Below are positions 14,625-20,513 of a DNA stretch of 20,513 bases, in pieces. The translations under genes and the position numbers were made by a program. Origin of the DNA: an uncultured Desulfobacterales bacterium (GTDB taxonomy: Bacteria > Desulfobacterota > Desulfobacteria > Desulfobacterales > G020354645); the NCBI GenBank assembly GCA_947259865.1, contig CAMYNZ010000013.1, forward strand, positions 1 to 20,513, given 5' to 3'. The notes under the pieces were generated by a model that had not been told where the DNA came from, ran no database searches, and worked only from the letters and a program-made list of their open reading frames with translations. Positions within the stretch are counted from its first letter, which is position 1; every line of letters begins with the position of its first letter.

Positions 14625-16163
14625 TCAATACGCCTTGGCAAACACGACCCGTTGGCTGCCGGGTTTTTTGCAACAAATGCACTTGCCCTCCCGGATCTCG
14701 TTTTTCCCTGTATATTGACCTTCAAAGGGTATGCAGCGGATAGAAACGGCCAGATCCTCTTTTATCCGCGCCTCGCAGTCCACGGAACCGCACCAGCAAG
14801 ACAATGCGAAACCGCCATGAATATCGGGCTGTTCCGGATCTTTGGGGGTAAAATATTCATAAAAGGTTTTATTATCATCGATGCTGATAGTGTTTTCATT
14901 TCTGAAAGACAGGGCCCGTTCGAATAAGCTCTTTTGAATGTCATCCAGCATGGCGGTTATGTCCGCAACGAACACCTCTGTTTTAATCGTTTCCTTTTTT
15001 CTGTGATTTCTGTCACGCCTTGCGACCATTACCGAATCCGCAGCGATATCCCGAGGACCGATTTCCACACGCACCGGAATTCCTTTTTTGATCCACTCCC
15101 AACCCCTGGCGCCTCCCGTATCCCGATCGTCGATTTCCACTTCAAGCGGACGATGATGGTAATATTTTTCTCTAAGCACCGCTGCCAAACGCTGTGTATA
15201 TTCCATAACCGCAGTTCGCTCTTCTGATTTTCTGAAAATCGGCATGAGCGCCACATGTGAGGGCGCAACTCTGGGAGGAACAATTATGCCATCATCGTCA
15301 CCATGAATCATGACAAGACCGCCGATAAGACGCGTGGATGCCCCCCAGGATGTCGTCCAGACATACTCTTCTTTTTCCTGGGTCGATTGAAATCGAATAC
15401 CCGAGGCCCGGGCAAAATTCTGCCCCAAAAAATGGGATGTGCCTGCCTGCAAGGCCTTTTTGTCCTGCATCATGGCCTCAATTGACAGGGTGTCCACCGC
15501 TCCCGGAAATCTTTCCGAAGCGGTTTTACTTCCGCGTATCACCGGCATGGCCAGATAATCCTCGGCAAGTCTTGCGTAAATATCCAGCATCATAAGGGTT
15601 CGCTGCACGGCTTCATCTTTGGTAGCATGCGCGGTGTGCCCTTCCTGCCACAGAAATTCACTTGTCCGCAGAAACAGGCGGGTTCTCATTTCCCATCTGA
15701 CAATATTCGCCCACTGATTGATCAGTACGGGCAAATCACGATAACTGCTTATCCATTTTGAAAAAGATTCCCCGATGATGGTTTCGGAAGTGGGCCGAAC
15801 AATAAGGGGTTCGCTAAGGGGACCGGCGGGAATCAGTCCGCCATCAGATCCTTTTTCAAGCCTGTGATGCGTAACAACAGCGCACTCTTTGGCAAAGCCT
15901 TCAACATGCTGGGCTTCTTTTTCAAGAAAACTCAACGGAATAAAAAGCGGAAAATAGGCGTTTCGTACCCCGGTAGCTTTGAACATATCATCCAGCTCGC
16001 GCACTATATTTTCCCAGAGTGTATAACCCCAGGGCTTAATAACCATGCAGCCTCTTACCGGGGATCTTTCCGCCAAATCCGATGCTTTAATCACCTGCTG
16101 ATACCATTCCGGATAGTCCTCGTCCCGGGTGGGTGTTACTGCGGTAGCTACCTTTTTTCCCAT
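14625..16163 (-). CDS. proS: Prolyl-tRNA synthetase, archaeal/eukaryotic-like type
   Basis: 512 residues from ATG 16163, which has AAGG about 6 nt and AAAGGAG about 13 nt upstream; the longer reading to 16232 would run back over the end of ispG and is unlikely. Seen: P-V-R-G-C-M-V-I-K-P-W-G-Y near residue 38 (motif 1 area); R-W-E-M-R-T-R-L-F-L-R-T-S-E-F-L-W-Q-E-G (motif 2); a C-terminal Cys-rich segment with C-W-C-G-S-V-D-C and C-I-C-C-K, then a conserved terminal Tyr. Known: the long ProS type without the bacterial editing insertion, with a C-terminal zinc-type domain ending in Tyr. It charges tRNA-Pro. It begins 10 bp after ispG and very likely shares its transcript. Bacteria acquired this type repeatedly by transfer. 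Confidence 0.93.
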   Translation of the reverse strand: MGKKVATAVTPTRDEDYPEWYQQVIKASDLAERSPVRGCMVIKPWGYTLWENIVRELDDMFKATGVRNAYFPLFIPLSFLEKEAQHVEGFAKECAVVTHHRLEKGSDGGLIPAGPLSEPLIVRPTSETIIGESFSKWISSYRDLPVLINQWANIVRWEMRTRLFLRTSEFLWQEGHTAHATKDEAVQRTLMMLDIYARLAEDYLAMPVIRGSKTASERFPGAVDTLSIEAMMQDKKALQAGTSHFLGQNFARASGIRFQSTQEKEEYVWTTSWGASTRLIGGLVMIHGDDDGIIVPPRVAPSHVALMPIFRKSEERTAVMEYTQRLAAVLREKYYHHRPLEVEIDDRDTGGARGWEWIKKGIPVRVEIGPRDIAADSVMVARRDRNHRKKETIKTEVFVADITAMLDDIQKSLFERALSFRNENTISIDDNKTFYEYFTPKDPEQPDIHGGFALSCWCGSVDCEARIKEDLAVSIRCIPFEGQYTGKNEIREGKCICCKKPGSQRVVFAKAY

Positions 16164-16173
16164 GTTTAACCTT

Positions 16174-17259
16174 TCACTCCTTTTTGCCTTGATTTTTTTC
16201 GAATTTTTCGACCTCCTCGAGGAGAACGTCAACCAGTTTATCCTGCGGGAACTTTTTAATTACCTCACCTTTTCTAAATAGAATGCCGACACCGTCGCCG
16301 CCGGCAACTCCGATGTCGGCCTCTCTGGCTTCGCCGGGTCCGTTTACCACACAACCCATGATCGCAAGCTTTATGGGTACGGATTTTAATAAAAGTGCTT
16401 TTTCAATGCGTTCGGCAATACCAAAAAGATCGATATTGCAACGGCCGCAGGTGGGACAGGATATGATGTCCGGCCCATGTTGCCGCATAGCCAGACCTTT
16501 GAGGATTTCATATCCTACCCGCACTTCTTCTACAGGATCCCGGGTAAGCGACACCCGGATGGTGTCTCCGATCCCTTCTGCAAGAAGCATCCCGATCCCT
16601 AAAGTTGATTTCACAATGCCCGAATACAGACCGCCTGCTTCCGTAACACCAACATGAAGCGGCAGATCGGATTTATTTGATAACAGTCTGTAGGCTTCAA
16701 CCGTCCGCTGAACATCAGACGCTTTGAGTGATATTTTGATGGCATGAAAATCTAGCGTTTCCAGGAGCTCGATATGCCGCATGGCGCTTTCAACCATGGC
16801 CTCTGCAGTTACGCCGTTATGTTTCTTTAAAATGTCCCTTTCAAGTGATCCTGAATTAACACCGATGCGAATCGGCATATTATATTCTTTGGCACAATCC
16901 ACAACGGCTTTTACTTTTTTTCGGCCGCCGATATTGCCGGGGTTAATTCTAAGACCGTCGGCGCCAGCCTGGCCCGATAGGATGGCCAGACGGTAGTCAA
17001 AATGTATGTCGGCTATAAGCGGTATGGCTATTTTCTTTTTTATAGCGGAGATGGCAGCAGCCGCCTCTTTATCCGGCACGGCCACACGTACAATTTCGCA
17101 GCCGGCTGCCTCTAGATGCTTTATCTGAGAAACCGTGGCCGCAATATCTTGGGTATAGGTATTGGTCATGGATTGCACCGAAACCGGCGCCAATCCGCCA
17201 ACCTTTACATTCCCGACCATTACCTGGCGGGTTTTTTTTCTCTTAATGACAAATGGCAT
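16174..17259 (-). CDS. ispG: 4-hydroxy-3-methylbut-2-enyl diphosphate synthase (flavodoxin/ferredoxin)
   Basis: 361 residues, the normal bacterial length. Seen: V-S-V-Q-S-M-T-N-T near residue 28; TIM-barrel motifs P-L-I-A-D-I-H-F-D and L-R-I-N-P-G-N-I-G; and 4Fe-4S ligands C-P-T-C-G-R-C near residue 262 and a fourth Cys in M-G-C-V-V-N-G-P-G-E near residue 303, followed by its Glu ligand. Known: it reduces methylerythritol cyclodiphosphate to HMBPP in the MEP isoprenoid pathway and is oxygen-sensitive. Its product feeds polyprenyl chains such as those used by the prenyltransferase at 5.1 kb, though the two are not co-located. The start at 17259 has no obvious ribosome site. It heads the ispG-proS pair. 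Confidence 0.95.
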   Translation of the reverse strand: MPFVIKRKKTRQVMVGNVKVGGLAPVSVQSMTNTYTQDIAATVSQIKHLEAAGCEIVRVAVPDKEAAAAISAIKKKIAIPLIADIHFDYRLAILSGQAGADGLRINPGNIGGRKKVKAVVDCAKEYNMPIRIGVNSGSLERDILKKHNGVTAEAMVESAMRHIELLETLDFHAIKISLKASDVQRTVEAYRLLSNKSDLPLHVGVTEAGGLYSGIVKSTLGIGMLLAEGIGDTIRVSLTRDPVEEVRVGYEILKGLAMRQHGPDIISCPTCGRCNIDLFGIAERIEKALLLKSVPIKLAIMGCVVNGPGEAREADIGVAGGDGVGILFRKGEVIKKFPQDKLVDVLLEEVEKFEKNQGKKE

Positions 17260-17550
17260 GATAGGTTCGTAAATTTAGATTGTCAATTTTGGCTTTTCGC
17301 CAATTTGGTTGGAGATGATCCTCCCATTTTCAATGTATTTGATTGCATCGTTTAGATTAACAGACGCCCCTGATTACTTCAAGTGAAATGGAGACAAATT
17401 CCTTTTGCAACAAACCGCTGAATTCGTTGCGTCAGACGTATGATTTCTTGACTTACAAAGCGTGTGGTCGTTGACTTTTGTTTGTGTTATATGACAAATT
17501 TCGCTATAGCTATACCATTAAATATAGTAACACGCGAAAGGATTGGCAAA
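17260..17550. other. Divergent spacer between ispG and the small Cys-repeat protein
   Basis: Presumably holds promoters for both directions, but no hexamer pair with acceptable spacing was found. A short GGAG/CTCC hairpin lies near 17310, and TTGACT occurs at about 17450 and 17472 without a well-placed TATAAT. No 7-mer array is present here, unlike five other spacers in the window. Confidence 0.3.
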
Positions 17551-17985
17551 ATGAGCATGGAAAAGGGAAAAAAGTTTTCAGACAAACACAAGGCAACGGA
17601 AAAACCAAGTCCTGAAATCAAGAACGAAATTGAAAAGCGATCAATAAATAATGAAATTCCGTGCGCGGTTGCGTTTGAAATCGCAGAAGATATAGGCGTA
17701 TTGCCGGCTGAAGTCGGAAAAACCATCGACCTCATGAATTACCAGTTGGTCAAGTGCCAGCTTGGATTGTACGGTTACACACCGCAAAAAAAGATCGTAA
17801 CCCCGCAGCATACCAGCGATCACGATTTAAAGAATGCGATCCAAAACGCCCTGGTCGATGAAAGGCTGCCCTGTGTAAGTGCCTGGGAAATTGCCGCCCG
17901 CTTTCAAATCCCCAAACTAACCGTAAGCGGTATCGCCGAGGCAATGGGAGTTAAGATAAAGCCCTGCCAGCTTGGTGCCTTTTAA
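17551..17985 (+). CDS. Small protein of two tandem Cys-containing HTH-like modules, function unknown
   Basis: 144 residues from ATG 17551, chosen because AAAGGA lies 8-9 nt upstream; a GTG at 17464 would add 29 residues without a ribosome site. I do not recognise the family. Seen: a basic N-terminus (1-20), then two copies of a module with a 70-residue period (about 22-74 and 92-144). Each has a helix, then (I/L)-P-C, then A-x-E-I-A, a V-containing second helix, and K-x-C-Q-L-G-x-(Y/F). The Cys pair is exactly 31 residues apart in both copies: C38/C69 and C108/C139. The A-x-E-I-A helix pair resembles a helix-turn-helix. Four matched Cys could bind a metal or cluster or act as a redox switch. 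A regulator is a guess. The stop codon overlaps the left end of the palindromic element. Confidence 0.75.
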   Translation: MSMEKGKKFSDKHKATEKPSPEIKNEIEKRSINNEIPCAVAFEIAEDIGVLPAEVGKTIDLMNYQLVKCQLGLYGYTPQKKIVTPQHTSDHDLKNAIQNALVDERLPCVSAWEIAARFQIPKLTVSGIAEAMGVKIKPCQLGAF

Positions 17986-18130
17986 AAATGGTTTCCTAAT
18001 GCACGCCTTTCGCCCGGCTGCTGCGTTGCGTGACGGTTCGAAATGCTCATGTACTATCGTGTACACTCCGCTTTCGAACCGCCTCGCGCCTTGCACTCGT
18101 ACGAAATCCCCGCATTAGGAAACCATTTTT
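17984..18130. repeat. 147-bp nested palindromic element with 19-bp perfect terminal inverted repeats
   Basis: Left end 17984-18002 (AAAAATGGTTTCCTAATGC) is the exact reverse complement of right end 18112-18130. Inside, CGGTTCGAAA at 18034-18043 pairs with its complement at 18072-18081, and TGTAC at 18050-18054 pairs with GTACA at 18061-18065, so the centre forms its own hairpin. The left end starts within the stop codon of the preceding gene; the right end is followed at once by the truncated pyrB. It has no ORF. It looks like a REP/MITE-type repeat with a core common in proteobacterial genomes (from memory, unverified). The A5/T5 ends could also act as a two-way terminator. Confidence 0.75.
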
Positions 18131-18152
18131 GCTATAATTTTATCACAATAGA

Positions 18153-18968
18153 ATGGATCGCATCTATCAAAGGCAGGGGATTGTTGCCCTGCTTTTTTTT
18201 GAACCCAGCTCACGCACTATGCTGAGTTTTCAGACTGCCGCCCAGCGTCTCAAGGCCGGCACAGTTTTTGCACAAAGTGCCAACACAACCTCGTTCGAAA
18301 AAGGCGAGAGCATTGAAGACCTGATCAAGATCGTAGCCGGCTACGCAGACATAATCGTAATGCGGCATTCGCAGCCAGGCAGCGCTGCTATCGCAGCAGA
18401 GGTGAGTAACGTGCCATTCATTAATGCCGGTGATGGCGGCAATGAACATCCGACCCAATCTATCATCGACAGTTATACGATATTTAAGGAAAAAGGGCGC
18501 TTAGATGATTTAAATATTGTGTTTGGTTTCGATTCCCTGCAGTCGCGCAGCATTCACTCTCTTTCACGCTTGTTAGCGCAGTACCCTGATAACCGGTTTG
18601 TGTTTACCGGCCCGGATGAGTTGCTGCCGGACGATAAGCTTTTAAGTGAACTAACTGACGCCGGTGTGGAATGCAAAGTGCAAAGTGAAGTGGATTACCG
18701 CGACCACTACGACGTGATTTATGTCAATCGACTGCAGCAGGAACGTTTTAAAGACAAGAAATTATTTGAAAGCAACCGCCGCAAATATCGCATAACAAAG
18801 CGTGATATAGAGGGCTCCGATGTGTTGCTGCTCGATCCGCTTCCGCGTATTGATGAAATAGCGGTTGAGGTGGATGACCTGCCCAATGCGGTCTATTTCA
18901 AGCAGGCCAGCCATGGTGTGCCGGTACGCATGGCGTTACTGGCAACCTTATTAGGAAAAGCCAACTGA
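18153..18968 (+). CDS. pyrB: Aspartate carbamoyltransferase catalytic chain, lacking its N-terminus
   Basis: 271 residues against about 305-335 for the family. Seen: F-F-E-P-S-S-R-T (carbamoyl-phosphate loop) already at residue 15, where it is normally near residue 50; I-V-M-R-H-S-Q; H-P-T-Q; S-R-S-I-H-S-L; and L-L-D-P-L-P-R-I-D-E-I near the C-terminus. Known: it condenses carbamoyl phosphate with aspartate in pyrimidine synthesis, as a trimer. The missing 35-45 residues form the first helix and strand of the fold, so this version is unlikely to work. The frame has a stop at 18135-18137, just after the palindromic element, and the ATG lacks a ribosome site; the gene is therefore cut, not mis-started. 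It converges on pilU with one base between stop codons. I treat it as a truncated gene at a junction. Confidence 0.8.
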   Translation: MDRIYQRQGIVALLFFEPSSRTMLSFQTAAQRLKAGTVFAQSANTTSFEKGESIEDLIKIVAGYADIIVMRHSQPGSAAIAAEVSNVPFINAGDGGNEHPTQSIIDSYTIFKEKGRLDDLNIVFGFDSLQSRSIHSLSRLLAQYPDNRFVFTGPDELLPDDKLLSELTDAGVECKVQSEVDYRDHYDVIYVNRLQQERFKDKKLFESNRRKYRITKRDIEGSDVLLLDPLPRIDEIAVEVDDLPNAVYFKQASHGVPVRMALLATLLGKAN

Positions 18969-18969
18969 G

Positions 18970-20022
18970 TTACTGGAATTCATCTTCTTCCAGCTCAACA
19001 TCAACCATGGTTTCGCCGAACTCAGTTTTTGCCGCGTCCTTGCCTTTTAATTTGATTGCCAACCTCAAGTCATTTTCCGACTCTGCATTTCTGATTGCAT
19101 CTTCATAAGTGATCAGGTCGCGCTCATATAAGGCAAACAGCGATTGATCAAAAGTCTGCATGCCCCACTCGGATGATTTCTCCATAGCACCACGAATTTC
19201 GTCGATTCGATGACTCTTAATCATGTCAGAGATCATCGGACTATTAATCATTATCTCGACTGCCGGTACGCGACCCTCTCTACCCTTAATTGGTAGCAGG
19301 CGTTGCGATACTAAGCCATAAAGGTTCATCGATAAATCCATCGCCAGTTGATCGCGCCGGTCCGATGGAAAAAAGTTGAATATCCGGTCAAGCGCCTGAT
19401 AGGCATTATTGGCGTGCAAAGTTGCTATACACAGGTGACCGGTTTCCGAAAACACGATTGCACTATCCATAGTCTCACGCGTGCGAATCTCGCCAATTTG
19501 AATAACATCAGGTGCCTGCCGCATTGCGTTAATCAGCGCAATGTCGAATGACGCGGTGTCAACGCCGACTTTACGGTTCCGGTAATCGACCAATGAGGCC
19601 ATTGAAGTACTTTTACCGGTACCCGTACCACCAACAAAAATCAGCAGCCCGCGCTTTTTCATGATCATTTTCTGCAGCACGTCAGGAATCTGTAACTCAT
19701 CTACAGTCGGAATGGTTGTTTTGATCGCCCGCAACACCATGCCGACGTAATCCTGCTGAACAAACACATTGACCCTGAAGCGGCCAATCTGTTTCGGATG
19801 AATAGCGAAATTACATTCCTTGGTTTCCTCAAAAACACGTCTTTGTTCCTCATTCATTATGCTGTAGCACAGTTCCTGGGACGCCTTACCATCCAAAGGT
19901 TCGCCGGCTATTGGAAATATCTTTCCATCCACTTTGAAACACGGCGTAGCATTGGCCGTAATAAACATGTCAGACGCATTCTTAACCATCATAGCGCGAA
20001 GCAGGTCGGCCATTTTGTACAT
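18970..20022 (-). CDS. pilU: Type IV pilus twitching ATPase PilU, with internal deletion
   Basis: 350 residues; PilU is usually about 370-385. Seen: G-G-T-G-T-G-K-S-T-S (Walker A) near residue 132; I-Q-I-G-E-I-R-T-R-E-T-M (Walker B); T-G-H-L-C-I-A-T-L-H-A-N-N (His box); and M-Q-T-F-D-Q-S-L near the C-terminus. After V-D-Y-R-N-R the sequence jumps straight to K-V-G-V-D-T. About 28-30 residues that family members have here, including the Asp box T-I-E-D-P-V-E-F, are missing without loss of frame. Known: the Asp-box Glu takes part in ATP hydrolysis in PilT-type motors, so this protein should be inactive. Start ATG 20022 has GGAG 8-9 nt upstream. pilT remains lie 38 bp upstream, the normal pilT-pilU order. 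Confidence 0.85.
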   Translation of the reverse strand: MYKMADLLRAMMVKNASDMFITANATPCFKVDGKIFPIAGEPLDGKASQELCYSIMNEEQRRVFEETKECNFAIHPKQIGRFRVNVFVQQDYVGMVLRAIKTTIPTVDELQIPDVLQKMIMKKRGLLIFVGGTGTGKSTSMASLVDYRNRKVGVDTASFDIALINAMRQAPDVIQIGEIRTRETMDSAIVFSETGHLCIATLHANNAYQALDRIFNFFPSDRRDQLAMDLSMNLYGLVSQRLLPIKGREGRVPAVEIMINSPMISDMIKSHRIDEIRGAMEKSSEWGMQTFDQSLFALYERDLITYEDAIRNAESENDLRLAIKLKGKDAAKTEFGETMVDVELEEDEFQ

Positions 20023-20060
20023 ATCGTTACTCCAGATTAAGTAAGTTACTGATCAACTGA

Positions 20061-20384
20061 CTAAATAAACTTGGATTTGTTGACTGCTCGGGAGCGAGCA
20101 TCGCCGGGTGTGATCAAACGGTCACGCACCAGGTTCTCAAGGCATTGGTCAAGTGTCTGCATACCATCAGCCTGACCGGTTTGAATAACTGAATACATCT
20201 GCGCTACCTTATCCTCCCGGATCAGGTTACGGATAGCCGATGTGCCCAGCATGATTTCATGGGCGGCGACTCGGCCACCGCCTACTTTTTTAATCAGCGT
20301 TTGGGCTATTACCGCCTGAATGGATTCAGACAACATCGAACGGATCATTGATTTTTCCGCAGCGGGAAAGACATCAACCACCCT
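20061..20384 (-). pseudogene. pilT: PilT C-terminal fragment
   Basis: About 107 residues, beginning R-V-V-D-V-F-P-A-A-E-K-S-M and continuing S-E-S-I-Q-A-V-I-A-Q-T-L, G-G-G-R-V-A-A-H-E-I-M and A-Q-M-Y-S-V-I-Q-T-G to the stop at 20061. This is the last third of the retraction ATPase PilT (about 345 residues). Upstream of 20384 the same strand no longer encodes PilT; instead the N-proximal part appears on the opposite strand. The fragment sits just ahead of pilU, as in a normal pilT-pilU operon. Confidence 0.85.
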
Positions 20385-20513
20385 GGCAGGTATGGTCGAT
20401 TATATTAATGAAAAACAGCGATCGCATATCTTGAACATTGAGGATCCAATTGAGTTTGTGCACAGGAGCAAGAATTAACTTATAAACCAGCCCGAGTTGC
20501 ACGAATACACGCT
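20374..20513 (+). pseudogene. pilT: PilT Walker A to Asp-box fragment in inverted orientation
   Basis: Plus-strand reading gives G-K-T-S-T-T-L-A-G-M-V-D-Y-I-N, then H-I-L-N-I-E-D-P-I-E-F-V-H-R-S-K-N, a TAA stop, then L-I-N-Q-P-E-L-H. This is PilT from Walker A through the Asp box, with one extra residue after the Walker Lys at the join. The stop where PilT has Cys or similar, and the Q-P-E-L-H in place of the usual Q-R-E-V-H, suggest base errors at a contig end or decay. It runs off the window edge. Confidence 0.75.

Noticed and set aside
16164..16232. 23-residue N-terminal extension of ProS
   Set aside because: Very basic, overlaps the ispG end, and the downstream ATG 16163 has the better ribosome site and the family N-terminus.
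17464..17550. 29-residue N-terminal extension of the Cys-repeat protein
   Set aside because: Starts with GTG without a ribosome site; ATG 17551 has one at good spacing.

Overview
The window looks like a composite. From the left edge to about 17.99 kb it reads as one stretch of a Desulfobacterota-like (deltaproteobacterial) genome. Supporting signs are the LivM-type permease tail, an archaeal/eukaryotic-type ProS behind IspG, a single bifunctional Rel, a TraB-family protein, a zinc-type L28, and intergenic spacers filled with degenerate 7-bp repeat arrays. From about 18.13 kb to the end the genes (pyrB fragment, pilU, pieces of pilT) look gammaproteobacterial, and all three are rearranged. I read that end as a chimeric join or strongly rearranged DNA. 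Taxonomy is inferred from gene content only.

Layout: 2-235 is the end of a branched-chain amino-acid ABC permease. 488-4907 (minus strand) is a catabolic cluster read ridA, OCD/mu-crystallin-family imine reductase or cyclodeaminase, FAD-dependent amine/amino-acid oxidoreductase, MFS transporter. 5101-6626 (plus) holds a UbiA/MenA-type prenyltransferase overlapping a CPBP membrane protease. 6641-7060 (minus) is an unknown gene. 7426-9359 (plus) holds a TraB-family membrane protein overlapping a SPOR-NlpC/P60 lipoprotein. 9455-10261 (minus) is purN with an internal insertion. 10514-11037 is a perfect-consensus sigma70 promoter, a structured leader and trxA. 11183-12251 (plus) holds bamD and rpmB. 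12248-17259 (minus) is ispG, proS, rel. 17551-17985 (plus) is a small unknown protein built of two copies of a Cys-containing module. A 147-bp palindromic element (17984-18130) then precedes the aberrant pyrB/pilU/pilT end.

The most unusual structure is a set of five intergenic loci (320-430, 3029-3281, 4423-4517, 7203-7388, 14405-14624). Each has two facing arrays of degenerate 7-mers that are roughly reverse complements of each other, and each locus has its own 7-mer core. At two loci the right array ends on the base before a stop codon (ridA, proS); at the rel locus the left array lies 12 nt from the start codon. They occur in convergent, divergent and co-directional spacers, so they are not simply terminators.

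How the genes fit together: the minus-strand cluster at 0.5-4.9 kb makes a coherent route (uptake, FAD oxidation of an amino acid to an imine, imine hydrolysis by RidA or reduction by the OCD-family enzyme). The rest is housekeeping: isoprenoid/quinone, purine, tRNA charging, stringent response, envelope assembly and thiol redox.
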